The notes under the pieces: generated by a model
The model's database searches: none
Told to the model about the DNA's origin: nothing
The model's input: the letters and a program-made list of their open reading frames with translations, nothing else
In this document: positions 48,761-59,349 of the stretch, in pieces
Position numbering within the stretch: position 1 is the first letter of the stretch
How the letters are laid out: each line of letters starts with the position of its first letter
Program-made: the position numbers and the translations under genes
Assembly: GCF_024128855.1 (NCBI RefSeq)
Contig: NZ_JAMYDV010000006.1
Location: forward strand, 62,001-126,000
DNA length: 64,000 nt
Direction: 5' to 3'
Source: Rhodovulum tesquicola
GTDB lineage: Bacteria; Pseudomonadota; Alphaproteobacteria; Rhodobacterales; Rhodobacteraceae

Positions 48761-50116
48761 ATGAGCACCGAATCGCAACTCACGCGTCTCGGTCTATTCG
48801 ATGCGAAAGTGCCCCGCTACACCAGTTACCCGACGGCGCCGCACTTCAACGCATCGGTAGACGACGGAGACTTCGCCGGCTGGATCGACCAGATCGAGCC
48901 CGGTTCGCAGATTTCCCTGTATATCCATGTGCCGTTCTGCCGGCGGTTGTGCTGGTTCTGCGCCTGCCGGACGCAGGGCACGCGGTCCGACTCGCCGGTG
49001 CGCGCCTATCTCGAGACGCTCAAGGCCGAGGTCGAGATGCTGGGCCGGCGCCTGCCCTCGGGGGTGACGCTGTCGCGGCTGCACTGGGGCGGGGGCACGC
49101 CGACGCTTCTGGCGCCGGACATGATGAAGGAGTTGACCGAGGTCATCTTCAGGGCCGCGCCGATGCACGAAACCGGCGAGTTCTCGGTCGAGATCGACCC
49201 CAACGAGATCGACGAGGCGCGTCTGGACGTGCTGGCCGCGGCGGGGATGAACCGCGCCTCGATCGGGATCCAGGATTTCGACCCGCAGATCCAGTCGGTG
49301 ATCGGGCGCATCCAGAGCTATGACGTGACCCGCGACGCGGTGGACATGATCCGCGCCCGCGGCATCCCCAGCCTGAACGCCGACATCCTCTATGGCCTGC
49401 CGCACCAGTCGAACGAGCGGATCGCCGAATCGGTGCAGAAGCTGATGTCGCTCTCGCCCGACCGGGTGGCGCTTTACGGCTATGCCCATGTGCCGTGGAT
49501 GGCGCGTCGCCAGTCGATGATCCCGGCCGAGGCGCTGCCCACGCCCGAGGCGCGGCTGAAGCTTTACGAGACCGCGAAGGAACTGTTCCTGTGGGACGGC
49601 TATCGCGAGATCGGCATCGACCACTTCTCGCGGCCCGAGGACGGGCTGGCCCGCGCGCTGGATGCCGGTCGGCTGCGGCGGAACTTCCAGGGCTATACCG
49701 ACGACACCGCGCCCGCGCTCATCGGGCTGGGGGCGTCCTCGATCTCGAAGTTTCCGCAGGGCTTCGCGCAGAACCTGTCGGGCACGTCGGACTATACCGC
49801 GCGCATCCGCGACGGGCGCTTTGCCACCGGGCGGGGCCATGTCTTCACGCCCGAGGACAACATGCGCTCGCGCCTGATCGAGCAGCTGATGTGCGAGTTC
49901 CGCATCTCGACCGCCGAGATCACCGAGACCTTCGGCATCTCGAAATCGGAACTGAACCGCATGTTCGGCGAGGTCGTCGACCAGTTCGCGGGTTTCGTGG
50001 ACCTGACCAATGACGGGCTGGTGATCCCCGAGCATGGCAAGCCGCTGACCCGGATGATCGCCCGCGCCTTCGACGCCTACGACCTGTCGAAGGCGGGTCA
50101 CAGTTCGGCGATCTGA
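48761..50116 (+). CDS. hemN: oxygen-independent coproporphyrinogen III oxidase
   Basis: The 451-residue radical-SAM enzyme decarboxylates coproporphyrinogen III without oxygen. The cluster motif is PFCRRLCWFCAC (Cys60, Cys64, Cys67) with the extra Cys usual in HemN. The N-terminal YTSYPTAPHF, GGGTPTLL and EIDPNEID are further markers. It is also called hemZ in Rhodobacter, where it likewise neighbours fnrL. The ATG at 48761 has no good ribosome site; a TTG at 48737 in frame is less likely. Confidence 0.95.
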   Translation: MSTESQLTRLGLFDAKVPRYTSYPTAPHFNASVDDGDFAGWIDQIEPGSQISLYIHVPFCRRLCWFCACRTQGTRSDSPVRAYLETLKAEVEMLGRRLPSGVTLSRLHWGGGTPTLLAPDMMKELTEVIFRAAPMHETGEFSVEIDPNEIDEARLDVLAAAGMNRASIGIQDFDPQIQSVIGRIQSYDVTRDAVDMIRARGIPSLNADILYGLPHQSNERIAESVQKLMSLSPDRVALYGYAHVPWMARRQSMIPAEALPTPEARLKLYETAKELFLWDGYREIGIDHFSRPEDGLARALDAGRLRRNFQGYTDDTAPALIGLGASSISKFPQGFAQNLSGTSDYTARIRDGRFATGRGHVFTPEDNMRSRLIEQLMCEFRISTAEITETFGISKSELNRMFGEVVDQFAGFVDLTNDGLVIPEHGKPLTRMIARAFDAYDLSKAGHSSAI

Positions 50117-50181
50117 CCGAGACGGCCGGTCCGCGCTCTGCGTGGCCCGGACCTGCGGCGGGGAAATTACGCCCCGCCTGA

Positions 50182-50218
50182 CGCCCGCAGCATCCCCCGC
50201 CGCGGGCGTTTTCCTTTT
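50182..50218 (+). terminator. rho-independent terminator after hemN
   Basis: A 7-bp stem cgcccgc/gcgggcg (50182-50188 with 50202-50208) is followed by ttttcctttt. It lies 65 bp after the hemN stop and just before the convergent ABC ATPase gene. Confidence 0.8.
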
Positions 50219-50225
50219 GCGCGTT

Positions 50226-51830
50226 CTATTGGGCGGCGGCCACCGGCACGCCAAAGGCGGCCTGCATCAGCGTGCGGGTATAGCCGCTTTGCGGCGCCTC
50301 GAAGATCGCGCGGGCCTCACCCGCCTCGACGATGTCGCCCTGCTTCATCACGATGACCTTGTGGCTGAGCGCGCGGACCACGCGCAGATCGTGGCTGATG
50401 AACAGATAGGCCAGGTCGTTGCGGCGTTGCAGCTCGCGCAGCAGGTCCACGATCTGAACCTGCACCGTCATGTCCAGCGCCGAGGTCGGTTCGTCCAGCA
50501 CCAGCAGGCGCGGGCGCAGGATCATGGCCCGCGCGATCGCGATGCGCTGGCGCTGCCCGCCGGAAAACTCGTGCGGGTAGCGGTGCATCATCGCGGGGTC
50601 CAGCCCCACCTCGGTCAGGATCTGCGCCACTTCCTCGCGCGCGGACCGGCCCGAGCGGGCGCCATGCACGCCAAGCCCCTCGGCGACGATCTGCTCGACG
50701 GTCATGCGCGGGCTGAGGCTGCCGAACGGGTCCTGGAACACGATCTGCATGTCGCGGCGAAGCGGGCGCATCTGGCGCGATTTCAGCCCGTCGATGCCGC
50801 TGCCCTGAAAGACGATCCGCCCCTCGGACGAGATCAGCCGCATGATCGCCAGCGCCAGCGTGGTCTTGCCGGAACCGGATTCGCCCACGATGCCCAGCGT
50901 CTCGCCCGCGCGCACGGAAATGTCGGCCGCGTTCACCGCCTTGACATGGCCGACGGTGCGGCGCAGGAACCCGCGCTGGACGGGGAACCAGACCTTCAAC
51001 GCCTCGGTGCGCATCACTTCCGGCGCGTCGGGCTTGACCGGATCGGGGCCGCCCACTGCCTCGGCAGCCAGAAGCTTGCGGGTATAGGGGTGCTGCGGCG
51101 CGGTGAAGATGCTTTCGGTCGGGCCGGTCTCGACGATCTCGCCATCCTTCATCACGCAGACCCGGTCGGCGATGCGGCGGACCACGCCCAGATCATGGGT
51201 GATGAACAGAAGGCTCAGCCCCTCGGCGCGTTTCAACTCGGCCAGCAGTTCGAGGATCTGCGCCTCGATGGTCACATCCAGCGCGGTGGTGGGTTCGTCC
51301 GCGATCAGCAATTCCGGCCCGTTGGCCAGTGCCATGGCGATCATCACCCGCTGGCGCTGTCCGCCCGACAACTGGTGCGGATAGTCCTTGAGGCGGGATT
51401 CAGGGTCGCGGATGCCGACCTTGTGCAACAGTTCCAGCACCCGGGCCCGCGCGGGCGCGCCGGTCAGGCCCTGATGCAGCGCAAGGCTTTCGGTCAGCTG
51501 CTTTTCCAGCGTGTGCAGCGGGTTGAGCGAGGTCATCGGCTCCTGGAAGATGAAGCTGATATCGTTGCCCCGCACCGCGCGCAGCCGCGCCTCGGACGCG
51601 CCGATCAGTTCCTCGCCGCCATAGGTGATCGAGCCCGTGGCCGTCGCGCTGCCGGGCAGCAGCGCCACGGTCGAAAGCGCCGTAACCGACTTGCCCGACC
51701 CGGATTCGCCCACGATGGCCACGGTCTCGCCCCGGCCCACCTCGAAGCTGACGCCGCGCACGGCGGCGATGTCGCGCCCGTCCTGCCGGAAGCTGACCGA
51801 CAGGTTCCGCACCTTGAGGACCGCGCTCAT
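50226..51830 (-). CDS. yejF: peptide ABC transporter, fused double ATP-binding protein (YejF-like)
   Basis: The 534-residue protein has two complete ABC ATPase domains. The first has Walker [10 protein letters not shown], signature [12 protein letters not shown] and Walker [13 protein letters not shown]; the second has [21 protein letters not shown] and [12 protein letters not shown]. The oligopeptide-transporter C-terminal segment follows each ([20 protein letters not shown]). It energises the YejBE permease. Its start overlaps the yejE stop. The open frame continues upstream but belongs to yejE in another phase. Confidence 0.93.
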   Translation of the reverse strand: MSAVLKVRNLSVSFRQDGRDIAAVRGVSFEVGRGETVAIVGESGSGKSVTALSTVALLPGSATATGSITYGGEELIGASEARLRAVRGNDISFIFQEPMTSLNPLHTLEKQLTESLALHQGLTGAPARARVLELLHKVGIRDPESRLKDYPHQLSGGQRQRVMIAMALANGPELLIADEPTTALDVTIEAQILELLAELKRAEGLSLLFITHDLGVVRRIADRVCVMKDGEIVETGPTESIFTAPQHPYTRKLLAAEAVGGPDPVKPDAPEVMRTEALKVWFPVQRGFLRRTVGHVKAVNAADISVRAGETLGIVGESGSGKTTLALAIMRLISSEGRIVFQGSGIDGLKSRQMRPLRRDMQIVFQDPFGSLSPRMTVEQIVAEGLGVHGARSGRSAREEVAQILTEVGLDPAMMHRYPHEFSGGQRQRIAIARAMILRPRLLVLDEPTSALDMTVQVQIVDLLRELQRRNDLAYLFISHDLRVVRALSHKVIVMKQGDIVEAGEARAIFEAPQSGYTRTLMQAAFGVPVAAAQ

Positions 51831-52936
51831 CGAAAGGTCTTTCTGGGGTCGAAGGCATCGCGCACGCCTTCGAAGATGAACACCAGAAGCGACAGCATGA
51901 TCGCGAAGGTGAAGAACGCGGTGAAGCCCAGCCAGGGCGCCTGGAGGTTCTGTTTCGCCTGAAGCGTCAATTCCCCGAGCGAGGGCGCCGAGGAGGGCAG
52001 CCCGAAGCCCAGAAAATCGAGCGAGGCGAGCGTGCCGATGGTCGCGGTAATCAGGAAGGGCAGAAGCGTCAGGGTCGCCACCATGGCATTCGGCAGCATG
52101 TGGCGGAACATGATCGTGGCGTTCGACACGCCCAGCGCGCGGGCCGCGCGGACATATTCGAAGTTGCGCGCCCGAAGGAATTCGGCCCGCACCACGCCGA
52201 CCAGCGCGGGCCAGCCGAACAGCGCGGTCAGGAAGACCAGCAGCCAGAAACTGCGCCCCAGCACCGCGAACAGGATGATGATGATGTAAAGCTGGGGCGT
52301 CGAGGTCCAGATCTCGATCACCCGCTGAAAGATCAGGTCGGTGATCCCGCCGAAGAACCCCTGCACCGCGCCCGCCACGATCCCGATCACCGAGGCGATG
52401 CTGGTCACGATCAGCGTGAAGAAGATCGACAGCCGGAAGCCGTAGATCACCCGCGCCACCACGTCGCGCGCGGTGTCGTCGGTGCCCAGCCAGTGATCCG
52501 CGCTGGGCGGAGCCGGTGCGGTGCCCGAAATGTCCGAAATGGTGTTGTAGCTGTAGGGGATCAGCGGCCAGATGATGCGGCCCTGCGCGATGTCCTGCCC
52601 GTCGATCACGCCGGTCCTTGCCTCGGCGATCAGGTCCTCGGGCGCGTCCCAGCACTCCTCCAGCCCGCCGGTCAGGATCAGGCATTGCACCTCGATGTCG
52701 CGATAGACGGCTTCGGTGCGCAGGTCGCCGCCAAAGGCGGTTTCGGGGTAGAAGCGGTAGATCGGAAAGAAGTTCTCGCCCTGGTAGCGGACATAGATCG
52801 GCTTGTCGTTGGCGATGACCTCGGCGAACAGCGACAGGCCGAACAGGATGGCGAACAGGATCAGCGACCAATAGGCCCGGCGGTTGCGCTTGAAATTCCG
52901 CCAGCGGCGCTGGTTCAGGGGGGAGAGCGCGAACAT
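51827..52936 (-). CDS. yejE: peptide ABC transporter permease (YejE-like)
   Basis: The 369-residue permease of the DppC/OppC group has the long periplasmic loop specific to YejE between the first two helices (YVRYQGENFFPIYRFYPETAFGGDLRTE). The inner-membrane domain follows, including GVVRAEFLRARNFEYVRAARALGVSNATIMFRHMLPN, the EAA loop that contacts the ATPase. The ATG at 52936 was chosen as the first Met of the family pattern. It lies one base after the yejB stop. Confidence 0.92.
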   Translation of the reverse strand: MFALSPLNQRRWRNFKRNRRAYWSLILFAILFGLSLFAEVIANDKPIYVRYQGENFFPIYRFYPETAFGGDLRTEAVYRDIEVQCLILTGGLEECWDAPEDLIAEARTGVIDGQDIAQGRIIWPLIPYSYNTISDISGTAPAPPSADHWLGTDDTARDVVARVIYGFRLSIFFTLIVTSIASVIGIVAGAVQGFFGGITDLIFQRVIEIWTSTPQLYIIIILFAVLGRSFWLLVFLTALFGWPALVGVVRAEFLRARNFEYVRAARALGVSNATIMFRHMLPNAMVATLTLLPFLITATIGTLASLDFLGFGLPSSAPSLGELTLQAKQNLQAPWLGFTAFFTFAIMLSLLVFIFEGVRDAFDPRKTFR

Positions 52937-52937
52937 C

Positions 52938-54023
52938 TCAGGTCTCCCGGCTTTCGAAGTCGATCCGCGGATCGACCAGCACATAGGTCAGGTCCGAGAT
53001 CAGCCCCACCAGCAGCCCGATCAGCCCGAAGACATAGAGCGTGGCGAAGATCACCGGGTAATCCCGCGCCACCGCCGCCTCGAAGCCCAGCCGGCCAAGG
53101 CCGTCGAGCGAGAAGATCGTCTCGATGATGATCGAGGCGCCGAAGAACACGCCGATGAACATCGCCGGGAAGCCCGCGATCACGATCAGCATCGCGTTGC
53201 GGAAGACATGGCCGTAAAGGATGCGGGATTCGGTCAGCCCCTTGGCCTTGGCGGTGATGACATATTGCTTCCGGATCTCGTCGAGGAACGAGTTCTTGGT
53301 CAGCAGCGTCAGCGTCGCGAAGCTGGAAATCGTCGTGGCCAGCACCGGCAGGGTGATGTGCCAGAAATAGTCGCCGATCTTGCCCAGCAGGCTGAGCTCG
53401 TCGAAATTGTCCGAGGTCAGCCCCCTGAGCGGGAACCACTGGAAATAGGACCCGCCCGCGAACAGCACCAGCAGAAGCACCGCGAACAGGAAGCCCGGGA
53501 CCGCATAGGCGATGATGATCGCGCCGCTGGTCCAGGTGTCGAACGGGGTGCCGTCGCGCACCGCCTTGCGGATGCCCAGCGGAATCGAGACCAGATAGGC
53601 GATCAGCGTGGACCACAGCCCCAGCGTGATCGAGACCGGCATCTTTTCCAGCACCAGATCGACCACCGCGACCGAGCGGAAATAGCTCTGGCCGAAATCG
53701 AAGCGGATATAGTTCCATATCATCGTCAGGAACCGTTCCAGCGGCGGCTTGTCGAAGCCGAATTCGCGTTCCAGTTCCGCGATGAACTCGGGCGGCAGGC
53801 CGCGCGCGCCCACATAGCGGTCATCGCCAAAGCCCTGCGCCCGTTCGCCCACATCGCCGCCGCCCGCGATGCCCTGGAAGACGTCGCCCTGCCCCTCCAT
53901 CTGGGCAATGATCTGTTCGATCGGGCCGCCGGGCACGAACTGGGTCAGGGTGAAGTTGATGATCATGATGCCCAACAGCGTCGGGACGATCAGCAACAAT
54001 CGCCGCAGGATATAGGCGCCCAT
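52938..54023 (-). CDS. yejB: peptide ABC transporter permease (YejB-like)
   Basis: The 361-residue DppB/OppB-type permease begins [20 protein letters not shown] and has the Yej-specific insert containing [22 protein letters not shown]. The EAA loop reads [24 protein letters not shown]. Six or so helices are visible. YejABEF systems import microcin C-like or oligopeptide substrates in enterobacteria; the substrate here is not known. It follows yejA by 16 bp. Confidence 0.93.
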   Translation of the reverse strand: MGAYILRRLLLIVPTLLGIMIINFTLTQFVPGGPIEQIIAQMEGQGDVFQGIAGGGDVGERAQGFGDDRYVGARGLPPEFIAELEREFGFDKPPLERFLTMIWNYIRFDFGQSYFRSVAVVDLVLEKMPVSITLGLWSTLIAYLVSIPLGIRKAVRDGTPFDTWTSGAIIIAYAVPGFLFAVLLLVLFAGGSYFQWFPLRGLTSDNFDELSLLGKIGDYFWHITLPVLATTISSFATLTLLTKNSFLDEIRKQYVITAKAKGLTESRILYGHVFRNAMLIVIAGFPAMFIGVFFGASIIIETIFSLDGLGRLGFEAAVARDYPVIFATLYVFGLIGLLVGLISDLTYVLVDPRIDFESRET

Positions 54024-54039
54024 GGGCTGCTCTGCCTCG

Positions 54040-55944
54040 TTATCTCAGCACACCGGCGGCACGCAGCGCCGCGGCCTTTTCGGCGTTATACCACCAGAAA
54101 TCGAGATTGCCCAAGCTGTAGGGCGGCAGCGGGTCGGGATACTCGTACATGTCGAAATAGGCGACCGTGTGGGTGTTCTTGAACCATTGCGGCACCCAGA
54201 ACCGTTCGGCACGCAGCACCCGGTCCAGCGCCTTGACGGCAGTCTCGACCTGGGCATCGTCGTCGGCGGCCAGGACATGCTCGATCAGGCGGTCCACGGC
54301 CTCGCTTTTCAGGCCCATCATGTTGAAGACGGACGTGTCCGCGGTTTCCGAGCCGAAATACTGCTTGAGTCCCGAACCGGGGATGTAGTCCATCGGGAAT
54401 TGCGCGGTGACCACGTCGAAATCGTAGCTGCGTTCGCGGTTTGTCGCCTGCGCGTTGTCCACGCGGGTATGGACCGCATCCACGCCCGCGCGGCGCAGGT
54501 TCTCCACATAGGGGTTGATGACCCGGTCGAAGGTCTGGCTGTCGTTCAGGAATTCGACCCGTAGCGTGCGCCCGTCCTTGCGCCGCAATCCGTCGGCGCC
54601 AACCTCCCAGCCCGCGTCGTCCAGCAATTCCGAAGCCCGGCGCAGGTTGGCCCGGTCAAGCTGGCGCGCGCCGGATGTGGGGGCCATCGCCGCCGCGTCG
54701 GTCAGGATCGTATCGGGCAGAAGGCCCTCGGCCACCAGCGGCTCCAGCAGTGCGCGTTCGCCCTCGCCCGGCACCCCTTCGGCGGCCAGGTGGCTGTTTT
54801 CCCAGAACGAGTTGACCCGCGCGTAAAGCCCGTAGAACAGCGTTTCGTTCGACCATTCGAAGTTGAACATCAGCCCGATCGCCTCGCGCACACGGGGGTC
54901 CTGGAATTGCGGGCGGCGCAGGTTGAAGACGAAGCTCTGCCCGGTCGCGATGGTGCCGTCGGGCAGTTCGGCCTTGAGCACACCGCCATTGCGCACGGCG
55001 GGGAAATCGTAGCCGGTGGCCCAGATCTTGGACGACGCCTCGTTGCGGAAGGTGTAGCTGCCGCCCTTGAACCCCTCGAAGGCGGCGTTGTAGTCGGCGT
55101 AATATTCGATGCGGATGCGGTCGAAATTCTGTCGTCCACGGTTGACCGGCAGATCGGCGCCCCAGTAATCGGGGTTGCGCTGGTAGACGACGGTCTGGCC
55201 GACATCCATCCGGCCCAGCACATAGGGCCCGGACCCCAGCAGCGGCTCAAGGCTCGATTCCTCGAAGTCGCGGTTGCTGGCGATGTAATGCGCCTTGGAA
55301 AAGACGGGCAGCCCGCCCACCAGTTGCGGCAGGTCGCGGGTGGGCACGCCCTCGGCAAAGGTGAACCTGACCCGTCCATCCTCCAGCACCTCGGCGCGGT
55401 CGACCTGGCGCGAAAGCTGGACACGGAAGCTGGGCAGGCCCTTGTCGCGGAACAGCTCGAAGGAATGGACGACATCCTCGGCCGTGACCGGCGAGCCATC
55501 GGAGAACCGCGCCTCGGGGCGCAGCTTGAAGATCGCCCAGGACCGATCCTCGGGATACTCGATGGTTTCGGCCAGCAGGCCATAGACCGTGCCGATCTCG
55601 TCGGCAGTGCCGGTCATCAGCGATTCGAAGAACACGCTCGCCAGGCCCGCGGACCGGCCCTTGGTGGTGTAGGGATGCATCGAGTCGAACGAACCGAAGG
55701 CCCAGACCGAGATCTCGCCGCCCTTGGGCGCGTCGGGGTTGACGTAATCGAGATGGGGGAAATCGGCCGGGTATTTCGGCTCGCCGAAGGTCGAGATGGC
55801 GTGCGAGACGATCACCTTCTGCTCGGCCAGCGCCTGCTGCGCCCCAAGCGCCAGCACCAGCGCAAGCCCCCATGCGGTCAGCCAGAGCCGAAGCGGAACC
55901 GCGCGGGCAAGGGCCGTGGCACGGGCGGGGCGGGGCGTGGGCAT
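54040..55944 (-). CDS. yejA: peptide ABC transporter, substrate-binding protein (YejA-like)
   Basis: The 634-residue family 5 solute-binding protein has a signal peptide ([23 protein letters not shown]). The YejA-type mature start is [27 protein letters not shown], with the [14 protein letters not shown] region and the usual [17 protein letters not shown] segment. It supplies the YejBEF importer and is the first gene of the operon. The roughly 125-bp region upstream holds the promoter, not identified in detail. Confidence 0.92.
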   Translation of the reverse strand: MPTPRPARATALARAVPLRLWLTAWGLALVLALGAQQALAEQKVIVSHAISTFGEPKYPADFPHLDYVNPDAPKGGEISVWAFGSFDSMHPYTTKGRSAGLASVFFESLMTGTADEIGTVYGLLAETIEYPEDRSWAIFKLRPEARFSDGSPVTAEDVVHSFELFRDKGLPSFRVQLSRQVDRAEVLEDGRVRFTFAEGVPTRDLPQLVGGLPVFSKAHYIASNRDFEESSLEPLLGSGPYVLGRMDVGQTVVYQRNPDYWGADLPVNRGRQNFDRIRIEYYADYNAAFEGFKGGSYTFRNEASSKIWATGYDFPAVRNGGVLKAELPDGTIATGQSFVFNLRRPQFQDPRVREAIGLMFNFEWSNETLFYGLYARVNSFWENSHLAAEGVPGEGERALLEPLVAEGLLPDTILTDAAAMAPTSGARQLDRANLRRASELLDDAGWEVGADGLRRKDGRTLRVEFLNDSQTFDRVINPYVENLRRAGVDAVHTRVDNAQATNRERSYDFDVVTAQFPMDYIPGSGLKQYFGSETADTSVFNMMGLKSEAVDRLIEHVLAADDDAQVETAVKALDRVLRAERFWVPQWFKNTHTVAYFDMYEYPDPLPPYSLGNLDFWWYNAEKAAALRAAGVLR

Positions 55945-56070
55945 CGGCGAATTCCTCCTCGGTGGACCCCTCGTGTCGCAGACACGATCCAGGGTGCGCG
56001 TCGCGCTAGGCTAAGGGGCGGCTTGCCGGCTATTCAAGTTGAGATTGCGTGATGGGGGCGCGAGCCGGGC

Positions 56071-56673
56071 TCAGAACCCCTTGCGTGCCCTCAAGGCGGC
56101 GCTGATCGTGCCGTCATCGAGATAATCAAGCTGGCCCCCGATCGGCACGCCCTGGGCGAGCGAGGTGATGGCAACCCCCGTCCCGGTGAGTTCCTCGGCG
56201 ATGTAATGGGCGGTGGTCTGGCCATCGACCGTGGCATTCAGCGCAAGGATGACCTCGGAAATCCCCTCGTCCCGCACCCGGGCCACCAGATCGGGGATGC
56301 GCAGATCTGCGGGGCCGACCGCATCCAGCGCCGAAAGCGTGCCGCCCAGAACGTGATAGCGGCCCTTGAACGCGCCCCCCCGCTCCATCGCCCAGAGGTC
56401 GGCCACGTCCTCGACCACGCAGATCTCGCCATTGGCGCGGCGGTCATCGGCACAGATCTCGCACAGGTCGGCGGTGGTGACGTTGCCGCAGCGGGGACAT
56501 TCGCGCACCGTCTCGGCCACCCGGCGCAGCGCCTCGGCCAGCGGCGCCAGCAGGACCGCGCGCTTGCGGATCAGGTGCAGCACAGCGCGCCGGGCCGACC
56601 GGGGGCCAAGTCCCGGCAGCCGCGCCATCATGTCGATCAGCGTCTCGATCTCGCGCGGAGAGTTCATTTCCAT
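56071..56673 (-). CDS. recR: recombination mediator protein RecR
   Basis: The 200-residue protein works with RecO/RecF in loading RecA at gaps. It has the N-terminal helix-hairpin-helix ([24 protein letters not shown]), the zinc finger [16 protein letters not shown] and a Toprim domain ([38 protein letters not shown]). The ATG at 56673 gives normal length; an upstream ATG at 56706 is possible but overlaps the neighbouring gene more. It ends the dnaX-ybaB-recR series. Confidence 0.94.
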   Translation of the reverse strand: MEMNSPREIETLIDMMARLPGLGPRSARRAVLHLIRKRAVLLAPLAEALRRVAETVRECPRCGNVTTADLCEICADDRRANGEICVVEDVADLWAMERGGAFKGRYHVLGGTLSALDAVGPADLRIPDLVARVRDEGISEVILALNATVDGQTTAHYIAEELTGTGVAITSLAQGVPIGGQLDYLDDGTISAALRARKGF

Positions 56674-57020
56674 GCCATCGGGAAAAGATCGCGGTATGCC
56701 CACCAAAAAGCCGCAGGATCGGTTTGCCGCTCTAACGCGGTAAGGATATCGCGGCGTACATACTTAGCGTGGGGAAGATGCCCATTGAAGAACGTAACAA
56801 TGCTCACCACAAAGAACGGAAGACCAAATCCGCCCACCACGAACATGATTTCGGCAGCCGGACCAGTGGAAGCGCCTCCGATCCATCCGAACAGCATGGT
56901 GATCCCCAAGAACCCACCGATCTGCGTGAGATAGGCTCTACGAGCCTCGGAGATCACATACTCTACCGCTTCTTCGGTTAGAGGCAGTTTCGCTGCATCT
57001 GAATAGCCGAAGAAAACCAT
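56664..57020 (-). CDS. lower-GC membrane protein inserted between ybaB and recR, unknown function
   Basis: The 118-residue protein has two hydrophobic helices ([19 protein letters not shown] and [23 protein letters not shown]), flanked by an acidic start and a Trp/Tyr-rich end ([17 protein letters not shown]). No family is recognised. Its DNA is clearly lower in GC than the genes on both sides and uses more A/T-ending codons, suggesting recent acquisition. The 3' end overlaps the recR start by 10 bp, so it could affect recR translation. ybaB ends three bases before it begins. Confidence 0.7.
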   Translation of the reverse strand: MVFFGYSDAAKLPLTEEAVEYVISEARRAYLTQIGGFLGITMLFGWIGGASTGPAAEIMFVVGGFGLPFFVVSIVTFFNGHLPHAKYVRRDILTALERQTDPAAFWWAYRDLFPMAWK

Positions 57021-57023
57021 GGA

Positions 57024-57368
57024 TCAGATCGGCAGACCCATCCCCGCGGGCAGGCCCAGTTCCTCGGACAGCTTGCGTGTCTCTTCCTGGGTCTTCGCCG
57101 TCGCCTTTTCCTGCGCGTCCTTGATCGCGGCGAGGATCAGGTCTTCGACGACTTCCTTTTCCTCGGCATTGAAGATCGAGGGGTCGATGTCCAGCGCGGT
57201 CAGCGTGCCCTTGGCGGTCGCGGTGGCCTTGACCAGCCCCGCCCCGCTTTCGCCCACCACGATGGTCGTGGACAGCGTTTCCTGAAGCGCCACCATCTTG
57301 GTCTGCATTTCCTGCGCGGCCTTCATCATCTTGGCCATGTCGCCAAGGCCGCCCAATCCTTTCAGCAT
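57024..57368 (-). CDS. ybaB: nucleoid-associated protein YbaB/EbfC
   Basis: The 114-residue protein begins MLKGLGGLGDMAKMMKAAQE and contains the amphipathic helix MQTKMVALQETLSTTIVVGESGAGLVKA and DLILAAIKDAQEKA of the YbaB family. It forms DNA-binding dimers. The start at 57368 lies 16 bp after dnaX; the longer open frame reads back into dnaX. Confidence 0.94.
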   Translation of the reverse strand: MLKGLGGLGDMAKMMKAAQEMQTKMVALQETLSTTIVVGESGAGLVKATATAKGTLTALDIDPSIFNAEEKEVVEDLILAAIKDAQEKATAKTQEETRKLSEELGLPAGMGLPI

Positions 57369-57384
57369 CGCGTGTCTCCTTTGC

Positions 57385-59130
57385 TCAGTCGTCCTCGAAG
57401 GGGTCCCACTCGTCCTCGACCTCGGGCAGCGCCTCCAGGGCGGCATCCGGCGCCGGGGCTTCGGGGGTCCTTATGTCGATGATCTCGGCCTCTGGGAAGG
57501 CGGCAAAAACGGCCTGCACCAGCGGATGTTCGCGGGCGGCCGCGGTCAGCCGGTCCTCTTCCGCTGCGCGCGTCTCGGCAAGGGTGGGAGCACCGCCCGA
57601 GGCGACGACCGACACGCCCCAGCGCGCCCCGGTCAGCGCCTGCAACCGCTGGCCAAGCCGCGCGGCCAGATCGCGCGGCGCATCGGCCGTCGGCTCGAAC
57701 TCGATCCGGCCGGGGGCATAGCTGACAAGCCGCAGGCAGGATTCCACCTCGAACAGAAGCTTCATGTCGCGGCTGGCGCGGATCAGTTCGACCACCTGCG
57801 CGAAAGAGCCATAGGCGGCCAGCGTCGGTTCGGGGGACTGGGCCAGCGCCGTGGCGGCCCCGCCGCCGCCGGGTGCCGGACGTGGCATGGCGACCGCCTG
57901 CGCGCGCGCGCCCTGCCCCGCCCCGCCGGGCATGGGTCCGCCCGTAGGCGCGGGTCCCGTGGGCGGCGTCTCGCGCAGCTGGCGGACCAGGTCCTCGGGC
58001 GTGGGCAGGGTCGAGACATGGGTCAGCCGGATCACCGCCATCTCGGCCGCCATCATCGCGTTCGGCGCCTGCGCGACCTCCTCGAGCGCCTTGAGCAGCA
58101 TCTGCCACATCCGCGCCAGCACGCGCATCGACAGCCGCTCGGCCATGGCGCGGCCGCGGGCGCGCTCGTCTGGGCCCACGGTGGGGTCGTCGGCGCCTTC
58201 GGGGGTGATCTTGACGACGCTCAGCCAATGCGTGATCTCGGCCAGATCGCGCAGAACCGCCATCGGATCGGCCCCGTCGGCATATTGCGCCGACAGTTCG
58301 GCCAGCGCGCCCGCCGCATCGCCCGACACGATCAGATCGAACAGGTCCAGCACCCGGCCGCGATCGGCCAGCCCCAGCATGGCGCGCACCTGTTCGGCCG
58401 TCGTTTCACCCGCACCATGCGAGATCGCCTGATCCAGAAGGCTCATCGCGTCGCGCACCGACCCTTCGGCCGCCCGCGTGATCAGGCCCAGCGCCTCGGC
58501 GCTGATCTGCGCGCCTTCCAGTTCCGCGATGCGGCGCAGATGGGCGATCATCACCTCGGGCTCGATCCGGCGCAGGTCGAAGCGCTGGCAGCGCGACAGC
58601 ACCGTGACCGGCACCTTGCGGATCTCGGTCGTGGCGAAGATGAATTTCACATGGGCGGGCGGTTCCTCCAGCGTCTTCAGCAACGCGTTGAACGCGTTGT
58701 TGGACAGCATGTGAACCTCGTCGATGATGTAGATCTTGTAGCGTGCGGAGGCCGCGCGATAGGCCACGCTGTCGATGATCTCGCGGATGTCGCCCACGCC
58801 GGTCCGGCTGGCGGCGTCCATCTCGAGAACGTCGACATGGCGGCCTTCGGCGATGGCGACGCAATGCTCGCACAGCCCGCAGGGATCGGTCGTCGGCCCG
58901 CCCTGCCCGTCCGGGCCGATGCAGTTCATCCCCTTGGCGATGATCCGCGCGGTCGTGGTCTTGCCGGTGCCGCGGATGCCCGTCATCACGAAAGCCTGCG
59001 CGATCCGGTCGGCGGCAAAGGCGTTGCGAAGCGTGCGCACCATGGCATCCTGCCCGATCAGGTCGGCAAAGGTCGCGGGGCGATACTTTCGGGCGAGCAC
59101 CTGGTAGGCGGTGCCTTGGGTCTCGGCCAT
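57385..59130 (-). CDS. dnaX: DNA polymerase III subunits gamma and tau
   Basis: The 581-residue clamp-loader ATPase has Walker A GIRGTGKTTTARI, the zinc module CGLCEHCVAI, Walker B IYIIDEVHMLS and sensor 1 FIFATTEIRKVP, with the SRC arginine finger in LSRCQRFDLRR. The C-terminal third is Ala/Gly/Pro-rich, then the tau domain. The start at 59130 follows the usual MAETQGTAYQVLARKYRP pattern; 21 codons of open frame upstream are non-conserved. SRP RNA lies just upstream. Confidence 0.96.
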   Translation of the reverse strand: MAETQGTAYQVLARKYRPATFADLIGQDAMVRTLRNAFAADRIAQAFVMTGIRGTGKTTTARIIAKGMNCIGPDGQGGPTTDPCGLCEHCVAIAEGRHVDVLEMDAASRTGVGDIREIIDSVAYRAASARYKIYIIDEVHMLSNNAFNALLKTLEEPPAHVKFIFATTEIRKVPVTVLSRCQRFDLRRIEPEVMIAHLRRIAELEGAQISAEALGLITRAAEGSVRDAMSLLDQAISHGAGETTAEQVRAMLGLADRGRVLDLFDLIVSGDAAGALAELSAQYADGADPMAVLRDLAEITHWLSVVKITPEGADDPTVGPDERARGRAMAERLSMRVLARMWQMLLKALEEVAQAPNAMMAAEMAVIRLTHVSTLPTPEDLVRQLRETPPTGPAPTGGPMPGGAGQGARAQAVAMPRPAPGGGGAATALAQSPEPTLAAYGSFAQVVELIRASRDMKLLFEVESCLRLVSYAPGRIEFEPTADAPRDLAARLGQRLQALTGARWGVSVVASGGAPTLAETRAAEEDRLTAAAREHPLVQAVFAAFPEAEIIDIRTPEAPAPDAALEALPEVEDEWDPFEDD

Positions 59131-59204
59131 GGGTCCTCGTGGATTCGGGGCGCGTGCCAGCCTAGGGGCTGCATGCTGCGGCGTCCAGCGCATCGGGGGG
59201 AGAG

Positions 59205-59303
59205 GTGAGAGGCTGGACAGCGACCCGAACGGGGCTCGTTACGGCTGCTTCCTTCCGGACCTGACCGGGTTGGCGAGGCGCTCGCCCGCGCCAACCTCTC
59301 GCC
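59205..59303 (-). ncRNA. ffs: signal recognition particle 4.5S RNA (small bacterial type)
   Basis: The minus strand contains the conserved domain IV loop GGTCAGGTCCGGAAGGAAGC (59243-59266), flanked by complementary arms. The outer helix pairs gagaggttgg-type sequence (59291-59300) with ccagcctctc (59207-59216). Length is about 97-99 bases. It binds Ffh for co-translational membrane targeting, and its position upstream of dnaX is common. Exact ends are estimated. Confidence 0.93.
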
Positions 59304-59349
59304 CCGTTACATAGGCGTCACGCGACGGATTCGCAAGGCGCAGCCGCCC

